64,000 bases of DNA, taken from NCBI GenBank assembly GCA_963729875.1, contig CAVSPR010000009.1:620001-684000 (forward strand). The letters run 5' to 3'. This DNA is from DATBSL01 sp963729875. GTDB taxonomy: Bacteria > Acidobacteriota > Vicinamibacteria > Fen-336. How positions within the stretch are numbered: position 1 is the first letter of the stretch; every line of letters starts with the position of its first letter. Positions 28,184-37,802 of the stretch are shown piece by piece. The notes under the pieces are model-generated. The model made no database searches. It saw only the letters and a program-made list of their open reading frames with translations, and had not been told where the DNA came from. Both the position numbers and the translations under genes were made by a program.

Positions 28184-28651
28184 ATGAGCTCCGCCCTTCT
28201 GCCGCACGTCCCGGTGGGCCGCCTCTTCGGCCTGATCGAGGCGATGGCGGAAACGCCCGGGCCCGACGACCTCTATCGCCTCGCCGAGCGGCTGCGCCTT
28301 CGGCTGGACAAGCTCCACCCGATGCTCGAGGCGGCCCGGATGCTCGGCTGGGCCCGGGTCGAGCGGGGGGATTACGACCTGACGGACGAGGGGCGTCGGG
28401 TGGCGGAGGGGGGCGTCGCGGAGCGCAAGGCCCTCTTCCGCGAGCGGGTGCGCGCGCTCCCCCTCGTCACGACGATCCTGCGCGCGCTGGACGCGGGGGC
28501 GCCCGTCCCCCGCGAGCAGGTCCTGGAAGGCCTGCGGGCGCACGTCCCCCCGCCCGAGGCCGAGCGGCAAGTGGACACCGCGGTCAACTGGGGCCGCTGG
28601 GCGGACCTCTTCGACTACGACGCGGACGACGCCTGCTTCCTCCGCCGTTGA
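28184..28651 (+). CDS. AAA-associated C-terminal domain protein of the ABC transporter
   Basis: 155 residues, no membrane segment. The pattern LLPHVPVGRLFGLIEAMAET, DDLYRLAERLRLRLDKLHPMLEAARMLGWARVERGDYDLTDEGRRVAEG, and the ending VNWGRWADLFDYDADD matches the AAA_assoc_C domain that is usually fused to the C-terminus of NitT/TauT-type ATPases. Here it is a separate gene 10 bases after the ATPase, with GAGGAG before the ATG. It probably docks on the ATPase and may sense a ligand or phosphorylation state. Confidence 0.82.
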   Translation: MSSALLPHVPVGRLFGLIEAMAETPGPDDLYRLAERLRLRLDKLHPMLEAARMLGWARVERGDYDLTDEGRRVAEGGVAERKALFRERVRALPLVTTILRALDAGAPVPREQVLEGLRAHVPPPEAERQVDTAVNWGRWADLFDYDADDACFLRR

Positions 28652-28679
28652 GCTCGCGGGGCCGGCGCCCCGGCGGCGT

Positions 28680-29615
28680 CTACCTCTGCGGCGTCTGCAG
28701 GGGCTTCTCGGCCTGGTCGAAGAAGAGGTTCTGCAGCTCCAGGACCTTCGTGTCCGCCTTCACGGCGCGGATCATCGCCGCGAGCTGCTCGGCCTCGTCG
28801 TCGAGGACGAGGTTGCCGAGTTCGGCCGTGGCGGGGCCCCCGTCGCCCGCGTAGTGGTTCGGGAAGCGGGCATACCACCAGATCGCGGTGTAGGCGTCCT
28901 TCAGGCCGGCGAGCCGGGCCTGGTCGGCTCCCGACTGCTGGCCCGCGCGATCGGGGTGGGCGATCTCCGGCCGGTGGGCCAGCACGGTCGAGGTCTCGAC
29001 CTCGCCCGCGTGCATGTCCACTGGCGTCTTGCGCAGCGCCTTCACCCGAGGCGTCGGCCTCGGCGTCGCGCGCGGGCTGGAAGAGGTAGACCGCGTAGTC
29101 CCGCCGCCGCGCGAGCTGCGACTGGCAGAAGAACTGCAGGAAGCTGTTGTTCCCTCCGTGGCCGTTCACGAAGACGATCTTCTTGATCCCGTTCCGCGAG
29201 ATCTCGTCGAGCGTCTCCTGCAGCAGGTCCCAGGTGAGCCGCTCGGAGTAGGCGAGCGTCCCCGGCTGGTGCTTCGCCTCGAAGATCTGGCCGAAGTAGT
29301 AGGGCGGGAAGACGATCGAGTACTCCTTCCGGACCGCCCGCAGCGCTACCTCGCGCGCGTCCAGGAGGTCCGTCCCGAGCGGCAGGTGCGGCCCGTGCTT
29401 CTCGACGATGCCGAGGGGGACGACGGCCGTGCCCCCCGAGCGCTCGACCGCCTTGACGAAGTCGGGCGCGGTGAGCTCCTCCCAGCGCGCGGGCAGGTCT
29501 CCGGTCGCCGGCGCCGGCCCCTGCGCGAGCGCCGGAGCCGGGACGACCGCGAGCATGCCGACGACGATCGCGAGCCCGCCGATCCTCGCCTCGAACCAAC
29601 CGTTGAGCCAGGCGT

Positions 29616-29619
<4 letters not shown>
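28680..29619 (-). CDS. Secreted creatininase-family amidohydrolase (one frameshift)
   Basis: About 312 residues. Signal peptide (IGGLAIVVGMLAVVPAPALAQ) and then the creatininase fold: GGTAVVPLGIVEKHGPHLPLGTD near 63 (metal-binding Glu and His) and IVFVNGHGGNNSFLQFF near 150. The frame breaks near 29047 between ARDAEADA and RVKALRKTPVDMHAGEVETS, and ends at TAG 28680-28682. By family a metal-dependent amidohydrolase on creatinine, mycofactocin-like peptides or N-formyl compounds; the export signal is unusual. Its ATG overlaps the stop of the response regulator (ATGA), so it is the third gene of the two-component operon. Confidence 0.82.
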
Positions 29620-30988
<1,369 letters not shown>

Positions 30989-30989
<1 letters not shown>

Positions 30990-32494
30990 CAGGCTCCCTC
31001 CTCCGCCCGGGGCAGCCGCACGACCGCGGTCGTGCCTTCTCCCGGCCGGCTCTCGAGGCGCACGGTGCCGCCGTGGGCCTCGACGATCTCGCGGAGGATC
31101 GGCAGGCCGAGACCCGTGCCCTTGCCCGGCGGCTTGGTCGTGAACAGGGGATCGAAGACGCGCGAGAGGTCCTCGGGGGCGATCCCCGAGCCGGAGTCCC
31201 GCACCACGAGGGCGACGCCGTCGCGGTCGGGCCGGGCGCCGAGGTACAGCCGCCCACCCTCCGGCATCGCGTCCATCGCGTTCGTGACCAGATTGAGGAG
31301 CGCCTGCTCGATCTGGGCCCGGTCGACGCCCACGAGGGGCAGGCCGGCGCCCACCTCCACCGAGAGCTCGATGCCGCGGCCGACGATCGAGGGCCGGACG
31401 AGCTCGGCGAGGCCCTCGACGAGGTCGGTGGGCGCGAGGGGGCGGAGGGTGAGCGCCGGCCGGCGCGTGTGGTCGAGGAGCGACTGCACGATCGCGGTGA
31501 CCCGCGCGATCTGGTCCTGGATGGCACGCAGACGCTCGGCGTCGGGGGAGCCCTCCTCGTGCCGGGTCCGGAGCATCTGGACGTAGCCGGAGATGACGTT
31601 GAGCGGCGTGCCGATCTGGTGGGCGACCGACGCCGCCATCTGCCCGGCGAGGGCCAGCCGCTGGCTCCGGGAGAGCTCGCGCCGGGCCGCGAAGAGCCGC
31701 TGCGCGGCCTCCAGCAGCTCGCGGTTCGCCGCGCGCAGCTCCGTCGTCGCGCGCTCGACCTCGGCTCGCAGGGTCTCGTTGAAGCCGGCCATCCGCTCGA
31801 GCATCCCGTTGAGCCCTTCGGCCACGGCCCCGATCTCGTCGGTCCGGACGCGTGGCGCCCGCGCGCCGAGGTCGCCGCCGGCGGCTCGCTCCATGGTGCG
31901 CAGGACGGCGGCGAGCGGCCGGTGGACGAGCCGCCGGCCGAGGAAGTCCAGGCCCAGGGCGAGGAGGAGGATGGCCGCCGCCGCGAACACGAGGGCGGCC
32001 ATCCGGCTCTGCCGCTGGACGCGGCGCAGGGCGTCCATGCCCACGGCCACCACCACGGCGCCGTAGCGCTGGTGCTGCCGCTCGAGCGGGACCGCCACGA
32101 AGTGGAGGCCGACGGGCCCGTCCGCGTAGGTGACGAGATCGCCGCGCACGACCGCCTGCTCGCCGAGGGGCACGGCCCGCGACGGGGCGGTGGCGTCGGA
32201 GCTCGCGACCACCCGTACCTGCCCGACGCCCCCGGCCGTGACCGTGATCGACTGGACCGCCGGCACGGCCTTGCGGTAGTCGCCGAGGAGATCGACAAGG
32301 TCCGCCGCGGACGGCGTCTGGGTGTGCTCGCCGAGGTCGGCGGACACGCCGAGGGCGATGGCGGCGGCCGCGTCGAGGGCCTCGGCCTCGACGGCGCGAG
32401 AGACGATCCGCGCCTGCAGGTAGGTGCTGAGTCCGACCACCACCGCGACGACCAGCGCGGCGGACAGGCCGAGGCGCGCCCGGAGGGACCTCAC
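30989..32494 (-). CDS. Membrane sensor histidine kinase (NtrB/ZraS-like)
   Basis: 501 residues from GTG 32494. Membrane helices at about 9-26 and 164-184 enclose a periplasmic sensor of about 135 residues; HAMP follows at 185-237, then the dimerisation helix with phospho-His292 (SVAHQIGTPLNVISGYVQML) and an intact ATPase (NLVTNAMDAM, DSGSGIAPEDLSRVFDPLFTTK, GTGLGLPI). The His is followed by Gln rather than the common Glu. The GTG start is chosen because TATCGT lies 7 bases before it with no ribosome binding site; the open frame extends to 32587 but that part is not protein-like. Signal unknown. Confidence 0.93.
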
Positions 32495-32635
32495 GCCCCA
32501 CACGATACCGCGGACGGACCGCCGAGCGGCAAGGCCGCCGCGGTGTGGCCGTCTGGCCTCGCCCGCCCGCCCCGGGGTCGACGCCAAGCGGCTGCAACCA
32601 GTGTGCTTGTGCGACCCGGCGACCGGCGGGGACTC
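32495..32635. promoter_or_regulatory. Divergent control region between the kinase operon and the lpiA/acvB genes
   Basis: About 140 bases between the two transcription units. It holds the kinase -10-like TATCGT (minus, 7 bases before GTG 32494) and must hold the activator sites if the sigma-54 promoter at 32636 is used. CCACAC (32497-32502) and a GTGTGG about 50 bases further form an imperfect, widely spaced pair; I cannot define the operator. Confidence 0.35.
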
Positions 32636-32649
32636 GGCACGGCGCTTGC
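32636..32649 (+). promoter_or_regulatory. Sigma-54 (-24/-12) promoter
   Basis: GGCACG (from 32636) and TTGC (32646-32649) with exactly 10 bases between the invariant GG (32636-32637) and GC (32648-32649) match the sigma-54 consensus TGGCACG-N4-TTGC in all but the first base. Transcription would start near 32661, three bases before the ATG at 32664. The divergent operon encodes a sigma-54 activator, which makes the match much more believable. Confidence 0.75.
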
Positions 32650-32663
32650 CTTCTGGCGATTCG

Positions 32664-33044
32664 ATGATCGCAGGACTGCCGAAAGCGGCCGCACTCGCGG
32701 GGGCGATCCTCGCCGCGGATCCGTTCGGGAACGTCGGTGCTCCCCCTCACGGCACGGTCCCCGCCTGCACCCCGGGCTCCCGCCCGAGCCACCACACCGC
32801 CACGGGAACGATGGCCGCGTACGACCCCGCGACCCGTGCGCTCAAGGTGGACAGCGCGACCGGGTCGATCGTCTACCGCGTCGCGTCCGACGCCCGCGCC
32901 TGGCTGGGGCAACGGCGCCTCCCGCTCCAGCAGCTGGTGTCGCACGTCGGCGCCCAGGTGACCGTGGCCTGGACCGAGATCGACGGGATGAGGACCACCC
33001 ACACGGTGCGGCTGGAAGAGCCCCCCGCGGGGCGAGGACGGTGA
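32664..33044 (+). CDS. Small exported protein of unknown function, first gene of the sigma-54 unit
   Basis: 126 residues. A weakly hydrophobic N-terminus (MIAGLPKAAALAGAILAADP) may be a signal peptide. The body is GTMAAYDPATRALKVDS, IVYRVASDARAWLGQRRLPLQQL, HVGAQVTVAWTEIDG and THTVRLEE: alternating beta strands like a small OB/SH3-like barrel. I do not recognise a named family. The ATG follows the predicted sigma-54 start site by only a few bases. The open frame continues upstream to 32424 across the promoter, but that part is not protein-like. Confidence 0.65.
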   Translation: MIAGLPKAAALAGAILAADPFGNVGAPPHGTVPACTPGSRPSHHTATGTMAAYDPATRALKVDSATGSIVYRVASDARAWLGQRRLPLQQLVSHVGAQVTVAWTEIDGMRTTHTVRLEEPPAGRGR

Positions 33045-33058
33045 GGAAGGAGGGAAGC

Positions 33059-33853
33059 GTGACGCGACGGGGATGGATGGGAGTGGCAGTGGCGACCCTG
33101 TGGCTCGGGACGGCCGTCGTCGAGGGGGCGGGCGGCGGACCGCCGGTCCGCACCGAGGTCCTCTCCATCCGGGGCGTCCCGCAGACGCTCCACCTCTACG
33201 GGACGCCGGGCGGGAAGGCCGCCGTCGTGACGAGCGGCGACGGCGGCTGGGTGCACCTCGGGCCCGACGTGGCCGCGTTCCTGGCGGGCCAGGGCTACTT
33301 CGTCGTCGGCTTCGACGCGAAGGCCTACCTCTCGTCCTTCACCGCGAAGAGCGGCCCTCTTCGCGTTGAGGACGTCCCCCCCGACTACGCCTCTCTCGTC
33401 GCGCACGCGGCCGGAGGGAGCGACGGTCGCCCGCTCCTCGTCGGCGTCTCCGAGGGAGCGGGGCTCTCCGTCCTCGCCGCCACCGCGCCCGCGGTGCAGG
33501 CCCGGATCGACGGTGTCGTCGCCCTCGGCCTGCCGGAGAGAAACGAGCTGGGCTGGCGCTGGCGCGACTCGATCATCTACATCACGAAGCAGGTGCCGAA
33601 CGAGCCGACCTTCAGCTCCCGCGAGGCGGTGGGGCGGGTCTCGCCGGTGCCGCTCGCGGCCCTGCACTCGACCCACGACGAGTTCGTGGCCCTGCCGGAG
33701 ATCGAGGGCGTCCTGGCGCAGGCCCGGGAGCCCAAGCGGCTCTGGGTCATCGAGGCCTCCGACCACCGCTTCAGCGATAATCAACCGGAGTTCCAGCGCC
33801 GCCTGAAGGAGGCGATCGCGTGGATCGAGTCCCAGAGGAGCGCGGCGCCCTGA
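33059..33853 (+). CDS. VirJ-like exported alpha/beta hydrolase, single domain
   Basis: 264 residues with a signal peptide (GVAVATLWLGTAVVEGAGG). The fold follows the bacterial virulence protein VirJ/AcvB domain: TSGDGGWVHLGPDVAAFLAGQGYFVVGFDAKAY near 55 and a nucleophile elbow GVSEGAG near 132. It is the one-domain relative of AcvB, two genes downstream, which hydrolyses lysyl-phosphatidylglycerol in the periplasm of Agrobacterium and Rhizobium. GTG 33059 has AAGGAGGGA 5 bases upstream. The mprF start lies 34 bases inside its end. Confidence 0.82.
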   Translation: MTRRGWMGVAVATLWLGTAVVEGAGGGPPVRTEVLSIRGVPQTLHLYGTPGGKAAVVTSGDGGWVHLGPDVAAFLAGQGYFVVGFDAKAYLSSFTAKSGPLRVEDVPPDYASLVAHAAGGSDGRPLLVGVSEGAGLSVLAATAPAVQARIDGVVALGLPERNELGWRWRDSIIYITKQVPNEPTFSSREAVGRVSPVPLAALHSTHDEFVALPEIEGVLAQAREPKRLWVIEASDHRFSDNQPEFQRRLKEAIAWIESQRSAAP

Positions 33854-36381
33854 CGCGTCTCGCCCCCCTCGCGGGGGCGGCCCTCTTCTTCGCCGCTCTC
33901 GTGGTGCTGCACCGCGAGCTGCGCGAGGTCCACTACGCCGAGCTGTCGGCGGCGCTGACGGCGCTGCCCCCGGGCCGCGTGCTGCTCGCGGCCGTGCTCA
34001 CCGCGCTCAACTACCTCGTCCTCACCGGCTACGACCAGCTGGCCGTCGAGTACGCCGGGTTGCGCCTCCACCGCGGACGCGTCGCGCTGGCCGGTTTCGT
34101 CAGCTACTCGATCAGCAACAGCCTCGGCTTCGGCATGCTCTCCGGGGCCGCGGTGCGCTTCCGCTTCTACACCCGCTGGGGCGTGGGTGCCCTGGAGCTG
34201 TCGAAGATCGTCCTCTTCCAGTCGACGACCTTCTGGCTGGGCCTGCTCGCCCTCGGCGGCGCGACCCTCGGCTTCGCTCCCCATCCCTGGCTGCGCGATC
34301 TGCCCGCGGCCCCGCTCGTCCGCGCCCTCGGCCTCGCCCTGCTGGGCCTCGGCCTCGCCTACGCGGTCCTGCCCCTGGTGCGCCGGGCGCCCTTGCGCCT
34401 CGGCCGCCTCGAGGTGGCGGTGCCCACCCCGCGCCTCGCGGCGGGGCAGTTCGTGCTCTCGATCCTCGACTGGGGCCTCGCCGCCGCCGTCCTGGCGACG
34501 CTGCTGCCGCCGGACGCGGTGCCGTTCGGCGAGCTGCTGGGGGCGTTCCTCGCCGCGCAGATCGTGGGGCTCGTGAGCCACGTGCCGGGCGGGCTCGGGG
34601 TCTTCGAGACGCTCATGGTCCTCGCCCTGAAGCCCTACCTCCCGGCGACCTCGGTCCTGCCCGCCCTCGTGCTCTACCGCGCCGTCTACTATCTCCTGCC
34701 CCTCGCTGCCGCCCTCGCCTTGCTGGTCGCGGACGAGGTGAGCGAGCGCCGCGCGCAGATCGCGTGGCTGGGGGGAGCGCTCGGCACGGTCACGCGGGCG
34801 GTGGCCCCCCGGCTCCTCGCGGCGTTCACCTTCCTGGCCGGCGCGGTGCTCCTTTTCTCGGGGGCGACCCCGTCCGCGCCGGGCCGCGTCGCCTGGCTGT
34901 CGGACTTCCTGCCCCTGCCGCTTCTCGAAGTCTCGCACTTCCTCGGCAGCCTCGTCGGGGTCGGGCTGCTCGTCGTCTCCCGCGGCGTGTGGCGACGGCT
35001 CGACGCGGCCTACTACCTCGCGGCCCTCGGGCTCGTCCTCGGGATCGTGGCCTCGCTGCTCAAGGGGGGTGACTACGAGGAGGCGGCGCTGCTGGGCTTC
35101 GTCCTCCTCGCCTTCGCCCCGAGTCGGCCCGCCTTCGATCGCCGGGTCGCGTTCTTCGACGGGCGCCTCCCCCCCGGCTGGGCGCTCGCCATCCTGTCGG
35201 TCGTCGCGGCGTCCGTGTGGCTCGGCTTCTTCTCCTTCAAGCACGTGGAGTACTCCCACGACCTGTGGTGGCGGTTCGAGCTCGAGCAGGACGCGTCCCG
35301 CTTCCTCCGGGCCTCGGTCGGCGCGATGGTGGGGCTCCTCGTCCTCGGGGCGACGCGCCTGCTGCGCCCGGCGCCGCCGGAGCTGAAGCCGCCCACCGAC
35401 GAGGAGCTCGCGGAAGCCGCTCGCGCGATCTCCGCGCAGCCGTCGACCCTTCCGTTCCTCGCCTTCATGCGCGACAAGGCGCTCCTCTTCGACGAGTCGC
35501 GGACCGGTTTCCTCATGTACGGCGTGCGGGGGCGCACGTGGGTCGCCCTCGGGGACCCGGTGGGTCCCGAGGCGATTCGCCGCGACCTCGTCCGGCGCTT
35601 CCTGGAGCGCTGCGACGACTACGCCGGTCGCCCCGTCTTCTACCAGGTAGGGAAGGAGTCGCTCCACCACTTCGCCGACTTCGGCCTCACGTTCGTCAAG
35701 CTCGGCGAGGAGGCGCGGGTGCCCCTGCGCGGGTTCTCGCTCGAAGGCGCGGAGCGCAAGCCCTTCCGCAACGCCCTGCGACGGCTGGAGCGGGAGGGGG
35801 CGGCCTTCCGGATCCTCTCCCGCGAGGACGTGGGCGCGGAGCTCGACGCGCTCCGGGCGGTGTCGGACGACTGGCTCTCGCGGCGGGGGGCCTCCGAGAA
35901 GGGCTTCTCGCTGGGCTTCTTCCAGCCGGAGTACGTGCGCCGCTTCCCGGCGGCCGTCATCGAGAAGGACGGGCGGATCACCGCCTTCGCGACCCTCTGG
36001 CCGGGACCGGGGAAGGTGGAGCTCTCCGTGGACCTCATGCGGCACCTCGAGTCGGCCCCGAAGAACGCGATGGAGGTGCTCTTCGTGCGCCTCATGCGGT
36101 GGGGGGGCGAGCAGGGGTACGAGTGGTTCAACCTGGGCATGGCGCCGCTCTCGGGCCTCGAGGGATCGCCGCTCGCACCCCTGTGGTCGCGGCTCGGACG
36201 GATCGTCTACCGGCGCGGCGAAGCCTTCTACAACTTCAAGGGCCTGCGCGCGTTCAAGGAGAAGTTCCAGCCCGCCTGGGAGCCGCGTTACCTGGCCTAC
36301 CCCGGAGGGCTGTCGCTGCCCGGCGTGATGGCCGACGTCTCGGCCCTCGTGGCGGGGGGATACACGAGGATCTTCCGATGA
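33820..36381 (+). CDS. mprF: Lysylphosphatidylglycerol synthase/flippase MprF (LpiA)
   Basis: Adds an amino acid (usually lysine from Lys-tRNA) to phosphatidylglycerol and flips the lipid outward, lowering negative surface charge. 853 residues, full length and unbroken. Residues 1-510 are membrane helices of the flippase domain (ALNYLVLTGYDQLAVEYAGL, VSYSISNSLGFGMLSGAAVRFRFYTRWG and HVPGGLGVFETLML-type loop near 262). Residues about 540-835 are the synthase domain (FLMYGVRGRTWVALGDPVGP, FVKLGEEARVPLRGFSLEG, FNLGMAPLSGL, FKGLRAFKEKFQPAW). Followed by acvB with ATGA overlap, the same pairing as lpiA-acvB in rhizobia. Confidence 0.93.
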   Translation: MDRVPEERGALTRLAPLAGAALFFAALVVLHRELREVHYAELSAALTALPPGRVLLAAVLTALNYLVLTGYDQLAVEYAGLRLHRGRVALAGFVSYSISNSLGFGMLSGAAVRFRFYTRWGVGALELSKIVLFQSTTFWLGLLALGGATLGFAPHPWLRDLPAAPLVRALGLALLGLGLAYAVLPLVRRAPLRLGRLEVAVPTPRLAAGQFVLSILDWGLAAAVLATLLPPDAVPFGELLGAFLAAQIVGLVSHVPGGLGVFETLMVLALKPYLPATSVLPALVLYRAVYYLLPLAAALALLVADEVSERRAQIAWLGGALGTVTRAVAPRLLAAFTFLAGAVLLFSGATPSAPGRVAWLSDFLPLPLLEVSHFLGSLVGVGLLVVSRGVWRRLDAAYYLAALGLVLGIVASLLKGGDYEEAALLGFVLLAFAPSRPAFDRRVAFFDGRLPPGWALAILSVVAASVWLGFFSFKHVEYSHDLWWRFELEQDASRFLRASVGAMVGLLVLGATRLLRPAPPELKPPTDEELAEAARAISAQPSTLPFLAFMRDKALLFDESRTGFLMYGVRGRTWVALGDPVGPEAIRRDLVRRFLERCDDYAGRPVFYQVGKESLHHFADFGLTFVKLGEEARVPLRGFSLEGAERKPFRNALRRLEREGAAFRILSREDVGAELDALRAVSDDWLSRRGASEKGFSLGFFQPEYVRRFPAAVIEKDGRITAFATLWPGPGKVELSVDLMRHLESAPKNAMEVLFVRLMRWGGEQGYEWFNLGMAPLSGLEGSPLAPLWSRLGRIVYRRGEAFYNFKGLRAFKEKFQPAWEPRYLAYPGGLSLPGVMADVSALVAGGYTRIFR

Positions 36382-37793
36382 GATACGTGAAGATGCTGGC
36401 GCTGGCGTGGGTCGCCGGGGTCGCTCTCGCGACGGCGGCCTCGGCCGAGGAGACGTTCACCTTCTCCCCCTTCGGCACGGTGCACGTGTACGCGCCGACG
36501 GCAATCCCACAGCAGGTCGTGCTGTTCATCTCCGGCGACGGGGGCTGGAACCTGGGCGTCGTCCCGATGGCCCGGCGCCTCCAGTCCGAGGGGGCGCTCG
36601 TCGTGGGGATCGACATCCGCGCGCTCCTCGCCAGCCTCGAGAAGTCGGGCTCGTGCGCCTACCCGGCGGGCAGCCTCGAGGAGCTCTCGCGAGCGGTCCA
36701 GCTGCGGCACCGGCTCCCCGAGTACCACGCGCCGATCCTCGTCGGGTACTCCTCGGGGGCGACGCTCGTCTACGCCCTGCTCGCCCAGGCCCCGCCCGAG
36801 ACCTTCCGCGGCGCGATCAGCCTCGGCTTCTGCCCGGACGTGGAGCTGCGGAAGCCCCTGTGCCGTGGCCGTGGCCTCGTCTCGCGCCCGAAGGCGAAGG
36901 GGCCGGGAGCCGACCTCGAACCGTTCGCGGGGATGGGCGTGCCCTGGACGGTCCTGCACGGCGACATCGACCAGGTGTGCGCGCCCGCGGTGGCGGCCGG
37001 CTTCGTCGCGAAGGTGGACTCCGGGCGTCTCGTGACGCTGCCGAAGGTCGGCCACGGCTTCGGCGTCACGCCGCACTGGGAGCCGCAGTACGTCGAGGCG
37101 TACCGACGCATCGCCGCGGAGGCGAAGCCTGCGTCGCCGGCTCCCGCGGCGTCGGGTGCGACGGACGACCTCGCCGGCCTCGGCCTCGCGGAGGTGCCCG
37201 CGACGGGGCCCGAGCGCGACCTCATGGCGGTCGTGCTCACGGGCGACGGCGGATGGGCGGAGATCGACAAGCGAGTTGCGGCGCGCCTCGCCGCGAATGG
37301 CATCCCGGTCGTGGGCTGGAGCAGCCTGAAGTACTACTGGACCCCGCGGACGCCCGAGGCCGCGTCGCACGATCTGGGCAGGGTCCTCGAGCACTACGGT
37401 CGGGCCTGGGGCAAGCGCCGGTTCCTCCTCGCCGGCTACTCCTTCGGGGCGGACGTGCTGCCGTTCCTCGTGAGCCGGCTGCCTCCGGAGCTGCGGTCCC
37501 GCGTCGCGCTCGTCAGCCTCCTCGGGCTGTCCGAGCAGGCCTCCTTCGAGTTCCACGTCGCGGGCTGGCTGGGCGTCGAGACCGGCGATCACCCGACGGT
37601 GCCGGAGGTGGCCCGGCTCGAAGGGACCCGCGTGCTCTGCCTGCGTGGCGCGGACGAGGACGACTCGGCCTGCCGCCTGCTGCGAGGGCCCGCGGTGCGC
37701 ACGGTCACCATTCCCGGCGGCCACCACTTCGGTGGAGACTACGAGCGGATCGCGGAGGCGATCCTGGTTGACACGACGAGAGCGGGGCCCTAG
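36378..37793 (+). CDS. acvB: AcvB-like periplasmic lysyl-PG hydrolase, two hydrolase domains
   Basis: 471 residues with a signal peptide (MLALAWVAGVALATAASAEE). Two VirJ-type alpha/beta-hydrolase domains: the first (about 25-245) with LFISGDGGWNLGV and GYSSGATLVYALL, the second (about 265-465) with VLTGDGGWAEIDK and GYSFGADVLPFLVSRLP, ending with a conserved PGGHHFGGDY His. In Agrobacterium and Rhizobium tropici AcvB removes lysine from lysyl-PG made by LpiA, so synthesis and hydrolysis are encoded together. ATG overlaps the mprF stop. The TAG stop is shared with the -10 element of the next promoter. Confidence 0.9.
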   Translation: MRYVKMLALAWVAGVALATAASAEETFTFSPFGTVHVYAPTAIPQQVVLFISGDGGWNLGVVPMARRLQSEGALVVGIDIRALLASLEKSGSCAYPAGSLEELSRAVQLRHRLPEYHAPILVGYSSGATLVYALLAQAPPETFRGAISLGFCPDVELRKPLCRGRGLVSRPKAKGPGADLEPFAGMGVPWTVLHGDIDQVCAPAVAAGFVAKVDSGRLVTLPKVGHGFGVTPHWEPQYVEAYRRIAAEAKPASPAPAASGATDDLAGLGLAEVPATGPERDLMAVVLTGDGGWAEIDKRVAARLAANGIPVVGWSSLKYYWTPRTPEAASHDLGRVLEHYGRAWGKRRFLLAGYSFGADVLPFLVSRLPPELRSRVALVSLLGLSEQASFEFHVAGWLGVETGDHPTVPEVARLEGTRVLCLRGADEDDSACRLLRGPAVRTVTIPGGHHFGGDYERIAEAILVDTTRAGP

Positions 37794-37796
37794 GGT
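37768..37796 (+). promoter_or_regulatory. Promoter of the spermidine-synthase-like gene, leaderless spacing
   Basis: Perfect TTGACA (37768-37773), a 17-base spacer and TAGGGT (37791-37796), with only 6 bases before the GTG start at 37803. This spacing puts the transcription start at or next to the start codon. The promoter lies inside the end of acvB, whose TAG stop forms the first three bases of the -10 hexamer. Confidence 0.7.
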
Positions 37797-37802
37797 CTGC
37801 GG

